A stretch of 57,700 nt of DNA from Halorubrum coriense DSM 10284 (GTDB lineage Archaea > Halobacteriota > Halobacteria > Halobacteriales > Haloferacaceae), in contig NZ_AOJL01000032.1 in the NCBI RefSeq assembly GCF_000337035.1, forward strand, positions 83,313 to 141,012. Reading direction: 5' to 3'. The notes beneath the pieces are model-generated. The model had not been told where the DNA came from, ran no database searches, and was given only the letters and a program-made list of their open reading frames with translations. The position numbers and the translations under genes are program-made. Numbering within the stretch: the stretch's first letter is position 1; each line of letters opens with the position of its first letter. Of this stretch, positions 1 through 7,885 are shown piece after piece.

Positions 1-185
1 GCGACGGCGACCGACGAGGCTGGGGAGGAACGAGGCTGCGGTCGCCGTGCTGGGTGGGTGGGACTCAAAGGGGCGGCTGCGAGGACGAAGCACGACGACG
101 CAAGGACCACAGGGAGCGAGCACCGCGAGCGACTGAGGACCGCAGCGAGTCGCGCGAGTCCTCGCGGCCGGGGCTTTGGGGATGG
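1..185. repeat. Dispersed GC-rich repeat, copy 1 (left edge of window)
   Basis: No gene is seen before 259. The stretch shares blocks with 27290-27395: CCGACGAGGCTGGGGAGG, then CGAGGCTGC, then GGGTGGGACTC(A/G)AAGGGGCGGC and a terminal CCGGGGCTT. The blocks come in the same order with similar spacing. Such dispersed repeats are familiar from Halorubrum-type genomes, but that link is from memory. A TATA-like AAATATTTAAAC lies at about 203-215. The open frames crossing this region are low-complexity by-products of GC-rich sequence. Confidence 0.6.
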
Positions 186-258
186 TCACCGTCGATCTCG
201 TATGAAATATTTAAACGACCGTCGGAACCGACTGCTCTGCCGGCGTAGATATATCGCT

Positions 259-1368
259 CTATTTCCGCGCGACGATCCGCAACACGTCCTCGTCGGCGAG
301 CTCGTGGCCCTTCCCGACCTGCTGGTCGTCGTGCTTGGCGCTCTCGCCCGAGACGCGCGCGAACTTGAACCGGTCGTCGAGTTCGCCGCCCAGCTTCGTA
401 CAGGCGTCGCCGACGGTGTCGCCCTCGAAGAGGACGAGGGGCTCCTCGTAATCGACGCCGCGGCCCGGCTTGTCCATGTAAATCCGAATAACCCCCAACT
501 CCTCCCAGAGGCGCTCTTTGAGTCCGTCGAGACCGAGTCCCTTCTCGGCGGAGATGAAGAGCACGTCGTCGGGGTCGAGGTCGCGCTCGCGCAGCTCCTC
601 CTTCACGGTCGGGAGGTAGCTCTTGTCGATGAGGTCCGCCTTGTTCACCGAGACCATCGAGGGGAGGTACTCGCGGTTGTCCATCACGGCGTCGACGAGC
701 TCGTCGATCGTGAGGTCGTGGGGGATGGTGACCTTCGCGTTGACGTAGCCGTACTCGCGGAGGACCTGCTTGATCGTGTCCTCGTCGAGGCTCACGTCGT
801 CGCTCATCGTCACGCCGAGCCCGTCCTTGTGGGTCTTCCGGATGTTGATGTTCGGCGGCTCGGTGTCGAGGCGGATGTTCGTGTTGTACAGCTCCTCGCG
901 GAGCCGGTCGTACTGCTCGATCTCGAAGACGGAGAGCATGAACACGACCAGATCCGCGGTCCGCACGACCGAGAGGACCTCCTTCCCGCCGCCGCGCCCG
1001 CCGGCCGCGCCCTCGATCAGGCCCGGCACGTCGAGGATCTGGATGTTCGCGCCGCGGTACTGTAGCATGCCCGGGTTGACGTCGAGGGTCGTGAACTCGT
1101 AGGAGCCGACCTCGCTGTCGGCGTTGGTGAGGGCGTTGATGAGGGTGGACTTGCCGACGCTCGGGAACCCGACCAGGGCGACCGTGGCGTCGCCGTGCTT
1201 CTCGACCGCGTAGCCGTGGCCGCCGCCGGCGGAGGACTGGTTCTCCAGCTTCTCCTTCTTCTCCGCGAGCTTCGCCTTCAGCCGCCCGATGTGCGCCTCG
1301 GTGGACTTGTTGTAGGGCGTCTCGGCGATCTCCTCGCGGAGGTCTTCGATCTCCTCCTCCAGTCCCAT
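259..1368 (-). CDS. DRG/Rbg-family GTP-binding protein (OBG-HflX superfamily, TGS domain)
   Basis: This 369-aa protein is a translation-associated GTPase of the archaeal/eukaryotic DRG family. An N-terminal helical region (residues 1-45, rich in E/K) precedes a G domain with P-loop GFPSVGKST (about 67-75), switch II DVPGLIEG (about 113-120) and the NKAD guanine-specificity motif. A C-terminal TGS domain follows. The ATG at 1368 (MGLEEEIEDL) fits the family length. The longer in-frame extension to 1509 is Arg/Pro-rich and not conserved-looking, so it was rejected. It is transcribed away from the next gene. In archaea DRG proteins are single-copy core genes linked to ribosomes. The assignment is secure; the molecular client is not visible here. 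Confidence 0.95.
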   Translation of the reverse strand: MGLEEEIEDLREEIAETPYNKSTEAHIGRLKAKLAEKKEKLENQSSAGGGHGYAVEKHGDATVALVGFPSVGKSTLINALTNADSEVGSYEFTTLDVNPGMLQYRGANIQILDVPGLIEGAAGGRGGGKEVLSVVRTADLVVFMLSVFEIEQYDRLREELYNTNIRLDTEPPNINIRKTHKDGLGVTMSDDVSLDEDTIKQVLREYGYVNAKVTIPHDLTIDELVDAVMDNREYLPSMVSVNKADLIDKSYLPTVKEELRERDLDPDDVLFISAEKGLGLDGLKERLWEELGVIRIYMDKPGRGVDYEEPLVLFEGDTVGDACTKLGGELDDRFKFARVSGESAKHDDQQVGKGHELADEDVLRIVARK

Positions 1369-1546
1369 TACCCGTCTCTCGGCCGGTCGGCTCGTTAAAG
1401 GTGTTCCTTCGGGTCGCCGGCCCGCCCGCGGCGTCGGACCGCCGACTCGTCGACCCCGGACCGACGGCTCTCCGCCGAGAGAGTGGTTGGAGCGCCGATA
1501 CTTCGACACGGTTATATCGGCAACGAATAATGCCTATCTACGCCGA

Positions 1547-1747
1547 ATGCCAGATCCGTCGAGTCTCCGCGACAGCACGCAGATCGTCCTCCCGCGCCGG
1601 GCGCTCGACGGGCATCGGGAGTGCCTCGAAGACCGGTTCACCGTCACCGTCGTCGAGACCGCGGAGCAGTACCGGATCATCGGGAGCCCCGTCGAGATCA
1701 AGGCCGCGAGCGACTACCTCACGCGCAACGGCGTCGCCGTCGCGTAA
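1547..1747 (+). CDS. Small conserved haloarchaeal protein (VNG_1110C-like)
   Basis: This is a 66-aa acidic protein starting MPDPSSLRDSTQ and ending in LTRNGVAVA. It looks like a compact alpha/beta fold with no catalytic motif or membrane segment. From memory it resembles the VNG_1110C family of small haloarchaeal proteins; that is recognition, not a search result. The start at 1547 was preferred to the upstream in-frame ATG at 1487 because the upstream extension overlaps the likely promoter (GTTATAT at about 1511). It sits alone between the divergent GTPase gene and the oxidoreductase. Its function is unknown. Confidence 0.75.
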   Translation: MPDPSSLRDSTQIVLPRRALDGHRECLEDRFTVTVVETAEQYRIIGSPVEIKAASDYLTRNGVAVA

Positions 1748-1883
1748 CGCCGCCGATACGCGTTTCTCGCCGCGCTCCCGCATCGATACTACTCCCGGAC
1801 CCCCACGCGGGCTGCGACTTCCGGATCCCCCCGGCGGCTGCTGGGGTCCAAACCCTATTCTATTCCATGCTCCAACGGGGACC

Positions 1884-2906
1884 GTGACGAACACCAACCG
1901 CGAGTGGCTTCTCGCCGAGCGGCCGACCGGCGAGCCCGACGCCGACAGCTTCGAACTGCGCGAGACGGACGTCCCCGCCCCCGCACCGGGCGAACTCCTC
2001 GTTCGCACCCGGTTCCTCTCGGTCGACCCGTACATGCGCGGTCGGATGCGCGACGCCGAGTCGTACGCCGAGCCGTGGGACGTGGGCGACGCGCTCAGGG
2101 GCGGCGTCGTCGGCGAAGTGGTCGAGAGCGAGAGCGACGCGTACGCGGCCGGCGACCTCGTGACGGGCGAGGGGCGCTGGGCCGACTGCGCGACCCTCGA
2201 CGCCGACGACGTCGCCCCGGTCGACCCGGCCGTCGCCGACCCCGAGGCGTACCTCGGCGTCCTCGGCATGCCCGGGCGGACCGCCTACTTCGGACTCCTC
2301 GAGGTCGGCGAGCCGAAGCCCGGCGACACGGTCGTCGTCTCCGGCGCGGCGGGCGCGGTCGGCTCCGTCGTCGGCCAGATCGCGAAGCGCAACGGCTGCC
2401 GCGTGGTCGGCTTCGCCGGCAGCGACGAGAAGACCGCGTGGCTCACCGACGACCTCGGCTTCGACGCCGCGATCAACTACGAGACGACGGACGACTACCG
2501 CGCCGCGCTCGACGAGGCCGCGCCCGACGGGGTCGACGTCTACTTCGACAACGTCGGCGGTCCGATCACCGACGCGGTGTTCACGCAACTGAACGTCGAC
2601 GCGCGGATCGCGGTCTGCGGGCAGATCGCCCACTACAACGACGAGTCGGTCCCGACCGGCCCGCGGAAGCTCCCGCAGATCGTTCCGACCCGAGCCCGGA
2701 TCGAGGGGCTGCTCGTCGGCGACTTCGCGACCCGGTTCGGCGAGGCGAGCGAACGACTCGGCCGGTGGGTCGCGAGCGGCGACCTCGAACACCGCGAGAC
2801 GGTCGTGGAGGGGTTAGAGAACGCTCCCGACGCCTTCCTCGGACTGTTTTCCGGCGACAACATCGGCAAGCAGGTGGTGCGGGTGTCCGGGCCGGACGGG
2901 ACGTAG
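1884..2906 (+). CDS. NADP-dependent MDR oxidoreductase (leukotriene B4 dehydrogenase/CurA type)
   Basis: The 340-aa protein belongs to the zinc-independent medium-chain dehydrogenase/reductase superfamily, which reduces activated double bonds of enals or enones with NADPH. The N-terminal GroES-like part carries the family signature SVDPYMRGRM. The Rossmann part has the nucleotide-binding run SGAAGAVGSVVGQIAK. No structural-zinc cysteine cluster is present, as expected for the COG2130 group. The GTG at 1884 is chosen because the protein then begins at the usual family N-terminus (NREWLLAERPTG); frames extending to 1401 add unrelated residues. It is convergent with the next gene (17 nt apart). 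The physiological substrate cannot be told from sequence. Confidence 0.92.
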   Translation: MTNTNREWLLAERPTGEPDADSFELRETDVPAPAPGELLVRTRFLSVDPYMRGRMRDAESYAEPWDVGDALRGGVVGEVVESESDAYAAGDLVTGEGRWADCATLDADDVAPVDPAVADPEAYLGVLGMPGRTAYFGLLEVGEPKPGDTVVVSGAAGAVGSVVGQIAKRNGCRVVGFAGSDEKTAWLTDDLGFDAAINYETTDDYRAALDEAAPDGVDVYFDNVGGPITDAVFTQLNVDARIAVCGQIAHYNDESVPTGPRKLPQIVPTRARIEGLLVGDFATRFGEASERLGRWVASGDLEHRETVVEGLENAPDAFLGLFSGDNIGKQVVRVSGPDGT

Positions 2907-2923
2907 CGACCGCACCGAGCCCG

Positions 2924-3259
2924 TCAGAGGCGGTCGAGGGCCTCGTCCAGATCGAACTGCTCCGTCGATTCGCCGAACTCCTTCTCTTCCCCGTCGCGCT
3001 CCGACGCCGGCGTCACCAGCCCCACGAGGTCGTCGTCTATCGACTCCGCGGTCACGGTCGCGTCGAACCGCTCGCGCTCGCTCGCCGGCCCCTCGAACGG
3101 CTCGACGCGCTCGACGCCCTCGACCGAACACGCCACCGCGAGGCACACCGCCTCGCGGAGCCGATCGGTCGTCGCCCACCCCGCCGGCGGGACGCGGGGC
3201 AGTTCGCGTTCCCTGAACTGCCACGTCTCGATCACCAGTTCCGCGTCGCGAGAAGACAT
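2924..3259 (-). CDS. Conserved haloarchaeal protein of unknown function
   Basis: This 111-aa soluble protein begins MSSRDAELVIETWQF and ends in an acidic tail (FDLDEALDRL). I recognise no domain. The start at 3259 was preferred to an ATG nine codons upstream (3286), which lies closer to the likely promoter and adds only MSAVRVRLV. Codon use and acidity match the neighbouring core genes, so it is probably a genuine host gene. It converges with the oxidoreductase gene and is followed upstream by a 110-nt gap before the HTH regulator. Confidence 0.7.
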   Translation of the reverse strand: MSSRDAELVIETWQFRERELPRVPPAGWATTDRLREAVCLAVACSVEGVERVEPFEGPASERERFDATVTAESIDDDLVGLVTPASERDGEEKEFGESTEQFDLDEALDRL

Positions 3260-3373
3260 TACCAGTCGTACGCGGACCGCGGACAAGTGGGTTTTGCCGG
3301 GACCCTCGGTCGCGTTTGACCGGCCCCGGCCGGCGCGCGCGGCACCGGCACGCCCCCGCGGTCTACCCCCGAC

Positions 3374-4168
3374 TCACTCCTCGAAGGCCGTCGGATCGAA
3401 GGGGTCGGCCGCCTCCCAGTAGCCGGAAAACGTCTCGGCCGCCCACTCGCGGACCGCCGGGTCGTCGGTGTGGAGCGAGGCCCGGAGGATCCCGCCGTCG
3501 TCCCGGACGAGGAGGTAGACGGTCCCGTCGGCGACGGTGACCGCGAGCGGCAGCGGTTCGCGGCGGACCCGGATCTCCGCGTCGTCGCTCTCGGCCAGCG
3601 CCCGCAACTGCCGCCAGAGGGCGTCGTCGCCCGCGAGCGCCTCGATGGCGTCGGTCGAGAGGACCGCCTCGAACGCCTGTGCCCCCGCGGCCACCCGGTC
3701 CCGGGCCGTCGCGAGGCTCTGCTCGTTGAGCGTGTGCGAGAACGCGCGCAGCGTCCTCGCGTCCTCCATCGCGTCGAGCACGCGCTGGAGCGGCGCGCTG
3801 GGCCGCGTGCGACTCGGGACCGTCACGGTCGCGTCGGCGAGCCGGCGGAGGTCGAACCCCAGTTCCGCCGTCGGCAGGTACGCCACGACGTCGCGCAGCT
3901 TGGCCTCCGTCTCGAGCACGGAGACGAGTTCTTCGACCCCGTCGGCCACCAGCTCGCCGGTCGCGGTGGCGACGTACTCGCTCCCCTCGCGGGTGACCCA
4001 CGACCGCTCCGCGAAGTCCTCGAGGATCCGTCCCAGCGTCGCCTGCGACGCCCCGGTCGCCGTCGCGAGGTCTCGGCGCGTGTGCGGCCCCGACGCCAGC
4101 AGCTGTAGCACCTCGACGCGGTTCGTCGAGCGGGCGAGAAACTCGATCTCCTCGAGCGGGGCCTCCAT
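3374..4168 (-). CDS. Winged-helix regulator with FilR1-like C-terminal domain
   Basis: This is a 264-aa DNA-binding transcription regulator. The N-terminal winged helix (residues 1-80) reads EVLQLLASGPHTRRDLA, then GASQATLGRILEDF as recognition helix and a wing around SEYVATATGE. The remainder (about 90-255) matches the layout of the FilR1/DUF1724 sensor domain of haloarchaeal and methanogen regulators, with AFSHTLNEQSL and a late strand pair VTVADGTVYLLV. ATG 4168 (MEAPLEEIEFL) is preferred to the ATG at 4186 because the helix begins directly after it. It is divergent from the EamA transporter gene at 4379 and could regulate it, but no operator is clear. Confidence 0.85.
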   Translation of the reverse strand: MEAPLEEIEFLARSTNRVEVLQLLASGPHTRRDLATATGASQATLGRILEDFAERSWVTREGSEYVATATGELVADGVEELVSVLETEAKLRDVVAYLPTAELGFDLRRLADATVTVPSRTRPSAPLQRVLDAMEDARTLRAFSHTLNEQSLATARDRVAAGAQAFEAVLSTDAIEALAGDDALWRQLRALAESDDAEIRVRREPLPLAVTVADGTVYLLVRDDGGILRASLHTDDPAVREWAAETFSGYWEAADPFDPTAFEE

Positions 4169-4378
4169 ACGCGATCCAGCGGCCACCGGAATAAACCGGC
4201 TTCGCTCGTCGGCGGCGTTTCACGCCGTGATCGATCGGCACGGCGTGTGGCGCGTTTCTCCGCGTGGAATATTTTCCGAGATCCGTTATGAGCGTCCGGA
4301 TACTACGACTGATCGTGGCGAGAAACTCGTTCCAAGCCGATCGTTCGTTCGAAACCGTAGCCGGGGTGTCGCGGTAAC

Positions 4379-5323
4379 GTGTTCACCCGACGCACCGGCG
4401 CGCTGCTTCTCGTCTCGGCGGTCCTCTTCGGCGGTACCTTCGTCGCGGCGAAGGCCGGACTGGCCCACCTCCCGCCGCTGTTCTTCGTCGCCGTCCGGTT
4501 CGACATCGGCGCGGTCGTCCTCGCGGCGTTCGCGGCGACCCGGCTCTCCCGCGCGGACCTGCGCCCGCGGACCTGGGGGGACGTCGTCGGCATCGTCGCG
4601 ACCGGCGTGATCGTCATCGGGCTGACGAACGCGCTGCTGTTCGTCGGGCAGCAGTACGTGACGAGCGGCGTCGCCGCCGTCGTCTTCAGCCTGAACCCGA
4701 TCCTGACGCCGGTGTTCGCCGCGGCCCTGCTCAGCGGGGACGGGCTCTCGACCCGCGGGTTCGTCGGGATGGGTCTCGGGCTGTTCGGCGTCGCGCTCGT
4801 CGCCGACCCCGACCCCGCGGCGCTCCTCGCCGGCGGCGTCGGCGTCCCGCTGCTGTTCGCGGCCGCCGTGACGAGCGCGCTCGGCGCGGTGCTGATCCGC
4901 CGCGCGGACGCGACGCTGTCGAGCACGGCCCGAACCGTCTGGGGCGTCCCGCTGGCCGCCGTCCTCACGCACGCGATGAGCCTCGGGGCCGGGGAGTCCG
5001 TCTCCGGGCTGTCGGTGCCGCCCGTCGCGGTCGCGGCGCTGCTGTACGTCGGCGTCTTCTCCGGGGCGATCGCCTACCTCGCGTACTTCGCGCTGATCGA
5101 CGAGACCGACGCGACGCGCGCGAACCTCTTGTTCTACTTCGTTCCCGTCGTCTCCGCGGTCGGCGGCTGGGCGCTCCTCGGAGAGACGCTCTCGGTGCGC
5201 TCGCTCGCCGGCTTCGGCGTCATCTTCGTCGGGTTCCTCCTCGTCAGCGGGCTCTCCGCGGCCCCCTCGCGGCTCCTCCGTCAGCTGGTCCCGGCGCGCT
5301 TCGTCGACGACGGCCCGCTGTGA
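4379..5323 (+). CDS. EamA/DMT-family transporter
   Basis: This 314-aa integral membrane protein has about ten hydrophobic segments forming two tandem EamA repeats (about 1-145 and 155-290). Repeat starts are visible as GGTFVAAKAGLAHLPP and ALGAVLIRRADATLS. Members of the drug/metabolite transporter superfamily export amino acids, nucleosides or other small metabolites; the substrate cannot be predicted. Translation starts at GTG 4379, directly after GGTAAC. It is divergent from the winged-helix regulator 210 nt away; the gap holds an A/T-rich GGAATATTTTCC (about 4265-4276) that could be part of the promoter. Confidence 0.9.
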   Translation: MFTRRTGALLLVSAVLFGGTFVAAKAGLAHLPPLFFVAVRFDIGAVVLAAFAATRLSRADLRPRTWGDVVGIVATGVIVIGLTNALLFVGQQYVTSGVAAVVFSLNPILTPVFAAALLSGDGLSTRGFVGMGLGLFGVALVADPDPAALLAGGVGVPLLFAAAVTSALGAVLIRRADATLSSTARTVWGVPLAAVLTHAMSLGAGESVSGLSVPPVAVAALLYVGVFSGAIAYLAYFALIDETDATRANLLFYFVPVVSAVGGWALLGETLSVRSLAGFGVIFVGFLLVSGLSAAPSRLLRQLVPARFVDDGPL

Positions 5324-5423
5324 GCGGCGGCGGACCGAATTAACCGGCGGCCGACCCGCTTAACTCTCGGCGGCCCTCCGCCGCCGACGGTACAGCTATG
5401 CCTTCGCGGAACGTATCAGTGAC

Positions 5424-6326
5424 ATGAACAGATTGCGACTGGTCGCGGTCGCCGCGGTCGGGATCGTGATCGCGGTCGTCGCCGCGTACGCGGTCTTCGC
5501 CGGGGTGCTGATCGGGGCCGACGTGGCGTCGTACACCTCGGACGGCGTGACCGTGTCGGACCTCGCGTACGAGGACGCGCTGGAGGGGGCCGACGCGGCC
5601 GGCTACGCCGTCGAGCGCGTCGGGTCGAGCGGCTTCCACCCGGCGGGGATCGACGACCTCGACGCCGACCTCGGCCCCGAGTACGAGGCGTTCAGGGTCA
5701 CGTACGACCACTCTGCGTCGACGCGACTGTGGGCGACGTTCTACGACGAGGAGGGGATCACCGTCGTGACGCTGTTCGCGGACGACGCCGGCGGCGACCT
5801 CACCGTCGACGATCTGCCGCCCGACGAGTGGCTCGTCGACCGGCTCACGCTGCTGTTCGAGATGGACGAGGCGACCGCCGCGGCGTACGTCGAGGAGCTC
5901 AAGACGACGGTCCGGACCGGCGACCCGACCGAACCCGGTGCGAGCACGCCGAGCGTCGACGTCGACGAACCGGTCGCCTTCCGGACCGCCTACGACGACC
6001 TGACGGCGCGCGCGACGGCGGTCAACGCGACCTCCACGCCCGGGTCGGGCTGGCACGAGCGCGTGTATCGCGCCGGCGACGAGCGACTCGGGAGCGCCGA
6101 GTTCGTCCTCTCCCGCGCGACCGTGACGCACGAGGTCGACGGGTACACCTACCGCGTTCACGTCGACTACCACGGCGGCGTGGCGGTCGACGCGCAGACG
6201 CGCGCGTCCCGAGCGTTCGAGGAGGACGCCGTCCGGGTAGCCTTCCGAGAGATGTTCGAGGCGATGGGCATTCCACCCGAGACGGCCGACCACATCCAAC
6301 TCTCGTACCGGGGAAGCGTGTGGTGA
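5424..6326 (+). CDS. Membrane-anchored extracellular protein, unknown function
   Basis: The 300-aa protein has one N-terminal hydrophobic helix (residues 5-33, LVAVAAVGIVIAVVAAYAVF) acting as signal anchor. A large acidic, soluble domain rich in aromatic beta strands follows. No catalytic motif is recognised. The domain has two halves separated by a Pro/Thr-rich linker (about 165-180, PTEPGASTPSV). It is the last host gene before the tRNA-fragment zone and the integrated element, and its 3' end is intact. I do not recognise a family. Confidence 0.75.
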   Translation: MNRLRLVAVAAVGIVIAVVAAYAVFAGVLIGADVASYTSDGVTVSDLAYEDALEGADAAGYAVERVGSSGFHPAGIDDLDADLGPEYEAFRVTYDHSASTRLWATFYDEEGITVVTLFADDAGGDLTVDDLPPDEWLVDRLTLLFEMDEATAAAYVEELKTTVRTGDPTEPGASTPSVDVDEPVAFRTAYDDLTARATAVNATSTPGSGWHERVYRAGDERLGSAEFVLSRATVTHEVDGYTYRVHVDYHGGVAVDAQTRASRAFEEDAVRVAFREMFEAMGIPPETADHIQLSYRGSVW

Positions 6327-6400
6327 CCGGCGTCGTTTCGCTCGGTCTTATTTAAAAACGGCGTCGAGACTGCCCTCCTCGCGAAGTGCTCGGAGACGCA

Positions 6401-6424
6401 TGCGCGGGACCGGATTCGAACCGG
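6401..6424 (-). repeat. tRNA-Leu 3'-end fragment 1
   Basis: The plus strand reads TGCGCGGGACCGGATTCGAA then CCGG, the reverse complement of a tRNA T-arm plus acceptor 3' strand ending in CCCGCGCA. It matches the tRNA-Leu copies at 6613 and 27067 but stops before the variable arm. It is probably a scar of an earlier integration at the same tRNA. Confidence 0.75.
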
Positions 6425-6511
6425 AGGAAGACGTGCTCGCTCGCTTCGCTCGCTGTGCGCGACTTCCGGGGTACAAATCCGCTCCTGCTCTTCGCTCACT
6501 TCGTTCGCTCA

Positions 6512-6533
6512 TGCGCGGGACCGGATTCGAACC
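6512..6533 (-). repeat. tRNA-Leu 3'-end fragment 2
   Basis: A second copy of the same TGCGCGGGACCGGATTCGAA run, in the same orientation, about 110 nt to the right of fragment 1. Beyond it the sequence diverges at once (CTCAGTCACTC). The spacers between fragments are low-complexity (GCTCGCTTCGCTCGCT and similar). Confidence 0.75.
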
Positions 6534-6612
6534 TCAGTCACTCCGCTCCGCTTCGTTCCCTGCTTCGAATCCTCGGCACGCATTTGCGGCTCACGGATTG
6601 TTCGCCGCAAAA

Positions 6613-6697
6613 TGCGCGGGACCGGATTCGAACCGGCGGACCCCTACGGGATAGCGTCCTAAGCGCGACTTGTGCCATCGCGCTTGGCAACCCTGAG
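6613..6697 (-). pseudogene. Broken tRNA-Leu(UAG) copy carrying the left attachment site
   Basis: On the minus strand the 3' half is intact: anticodon loop CTTAGGA (anticodon UAG), variable arm, T-arm CCGGTTCGAATCCGG and acceptor strand CCCGCGCA. The 5' half (6667-6697) still looks tRNA-like (GGGTTGCCAAGC) but its acceptor strand (CTCAGGG) cannot pair with CCCGCGC, and the anticodon stem has a C-U mismatch. This is what is left when an element integrates within a tRNA gene: the host 3' half stays here and element sequence replaces the 5' half. Confidence 0.8.
6638..6666. repeat. Left attachment core (29-nt direct repeat)
   Basis: Positions 6638-6666 are identical to 27092-27120 inside the intact tRNA-Leu gene. 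The core spans the variable arm and anticodon arm. Outside it the copies diverge on both sides, which defines the recombination endpoints. Confidence 0.88.
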
Positions 6698-6835
6698 ACG
6701 CTTATCGACCGCACACCAACCACATGCGCCATATCGCGTAGTGCGCCGGGGTCTATCGCCCGTTCTGAGCGCTTACGGCGTCTTGCGGCTTTGCTTGTAT
6801 CTCGGCGTCTCACTCCAACTACTTAAAAATAATCG

Positions 6836-6910
6836 CGGCGTAGCGTGCTGCGATACAGGGACTCAATCGCACCCTCCGGGGTCCGCAGGTTGCGAATCCG
6901 GTCCCGCGCA
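6836..6910 (+). pseudogene. Degenerate tRNA-Leu-like fragment (opposite orientation)
   Basis: The plus strand from about 6888 reads GGTTGCGAATCCGGTCCCGC then GCA, a T-arm and acceptor 3' strand with one inserted base. It is preceded by a variable-arm-like CCCTCCGGGGTCC and a possible anticodon arm with ACTCAA (6861-6866). No matching 5' acceptor strand or D-arm is recognisable. It lies just inside the left attachment site, so the element itself may carry it. It could be a decayed tRNA-Leu(CAA); only the 3' part is convincing. Confidence 0.5.
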
Positions 6911-6931
6911 TTTCTGTTCGGACGGGCTATC

Positions 6932-7312
6932 TCACTCGTCCCCTTGACCGTGATATCGCTTCAGTACATCTGCGTCATCTTCGCCCTCGTGTTCGCACCT
7001 GGGGCCATCGAATCGAGTGTGATTGATCAGCGCGTCGACTCGCAGCTTTAGCTCCCGGTCTAATTCACTGTAATCGAGCTCCCGGTTCTCTGCGTCGTAC
7101 GCATCTCCCGCCTCGTGCTCGCAGAGATTGACAATCTCGATGCTGGCGCTTGCGTCCTTCGTCGCCCCTTCCCCCTCACGCTCAATCTCGATCAGTATAC
7201 TCGTCGGAGAGATACTCTCCCCGAGCCTGACTCTGTCCTTCGGCGGCCCCATCGATGCCGTTACTATATCGTCCTCAACGTCGTCGAATCCGCTCGGGTT
7301 GTCGTCTGCCAT
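6932..7312 (-). CDS. Small acidic element protein, paralog of the 7828 gene
   Basis: This 126-aa protein has no recognised domain. Its first 50 residues (MADDNPSGFDDV, VTASMGPP, VRLGESIS, ILIEIERE) closely match the N-terminus of the protein starting at 7828, and the two upstream regions are also duplicated. The C-terminal 75 residues are unique and include spaced Cys/His residues (NLCEHEAGD, GPRCEHEGED) that could bind a metal. It is the leftmost gene of the element. The pairing suggests a tandem duplication followed by replacement of one C-terminus. Confidence 0.7.
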   Translation of the reverse strand: MADDNPSGFDDVEDDIVTASMGPPKDRVRLGESISPTSILIEIEREGEGATKDASASIEIVNLCEHEAGDAYDAENRELDYSELDRELKLRVDALINHTRFDGPRCEHEGEDDADVLKRYHGQGDE

Positions 7313-7370
7313 GCACTTGTCGACGTATGATCGACCGTCAAAAACAATCGCAAATCGGTTCGTCGCGGCT
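7313..7370 (-). promoter_or_regulatory. Duplicated upstream region of the 7312 gene
   Basis: The sequence TGCACTTGTCGACGTAT next to the start codon, followed by ACAATCGCAAA and GTTTCGTCGC-like blocks, is repeated upstream of the 7828 gene (7829-7885). Conservation of non-coding DNA between the copies suggests it carries the promoter or an operator. Confidence 0.6.
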
Positions 7371-7414
7371 CAACACACAGCAGTGTTTTGTCGCGTCCTC
7401 TCGTAGGGACAGGC

Positions 7415-7513
7415 ATGCTCTGCGACGCGGTTGGTCCTCGGCAGGCGTTAATACTCTCAGTCGGGCTCGCTATGGTCGCCGTCGGACTCGTCGGTGTGTT
7501 GACCACCCTTTAG
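7415..7513 (+). CDS. Possible 32-aa single-pass membrane peptide
   Basis: An ATG at 7415 opens a 32-codon frame ending at TAG 7511-7513. It starts MLCDAVGPRQ and continues with a hydrophobic helix of about 20 residues (ALILSVGLAMVAVGLVGVLT). It is one of very few plus-strand frames in the element, lying between two minus-strand genes. No promoter or ribosome-binding site is obvious. Small membrane peptides are common in haloarchaeal viruses, but this could be chance. Confidence 0.35.
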   Translation: MLCDAVGPRQALILSVGLAMVAVGLVGVLTTL

Positions 7514-7516
7514 CCG

Positions 7517-7828
7517 TCATTGCGTACTGATGTCAGCGAGCGCTTCATCGACACGCTCGTTGTCGGCTCTCGCATCGAGATACCACCCGCGTCGCTCATC
7601 GTCCTGATGGATGCGCGAGAGGCTCTGCCGAGTCATCGTAAGCCCGCCTGCGGTCGCTCTGTAGCTCGCCCCCTCCTCCTCACGGTCAATCTCGATCAAT
7701 ATCCGTGTCGTCGATATCGCACCTCCGAGCCTGACGGTTTCCGGGCTCGGACCCATCATCGATGCCGTGACTAACTCGCCCTCCTCTCCGACGTCGTCGA
7801 ATCCGCTTTGAGTATCGTCGTCTGCCAT
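7517..7828 (-). CDS. Chimeric small protein: paralog N-terminus fused to serine-recombinase C-terminus
   Basis: The first 50 of 103 residues match the N-terminus of the 7312 gene (MADDD, SGFDDV, VTASMMGP, VRLGGAIS, ILIEIDRE). From EEGASYRATAGGLTMTRQ to the end the protein matches the C-terminal HTH region of the serine recombinase (EEGASYRATADGLTMTRQ). At DNA level 7562-7676 is near-identical to 8669-8783. The recombinase part kept is the DNA-binding helix-turn-helix without the catalytic domain, so the product could bind recombinase or operator sites. It is read in frame throughout and has its own duplicated upstream region, so it is not obviously dead. Confidence 0.75.
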   Translation of the reverse strand: MADDDTQSGFDDVGEEGELVTASMMGPSPETVRLGGAISTTRILIEIDREEEGASYRATAGGLTMTRQSLSRIHQDDERRGWYLDARADNERVDEALADISTQ

Positions 7829-7885
7829 GCACTTGTCGACGTATTATCTGGTCAAATAAACAATCGCAAAACGTTTCGTCGCACC
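7829..7885 (-). promoter_or_regulatory. Duplicated upstream region of the 7828 gene
   Basis: This is the second copy of the upstream block of the 7312 gene, with small differences. Immediately beyond it (7893-7905) lies ACACGATCGCTAC, a half-site of the element-wide palindrome. Confidence 0.55.

Noticed and set aside
58-1065. Plus-strand frame opposite the DRG GTPase
   Set aside because: Antisense of a well-supported GTPase gene; no recognisable protein.
6386-6826. Plus-strand frames through the tRNA-Leu fragments
   Set aside because: They translate tRNA pieces (CAGPDSNRR repeated), a known artefact of T-arm and acceptor sequences.
7264-7506. 80-codon minus-strand frame between the two paralogous genes
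   Set aside because: It overlaps the start of the 7312 gene and the duplicated promoter and has no acidic halophile composition.
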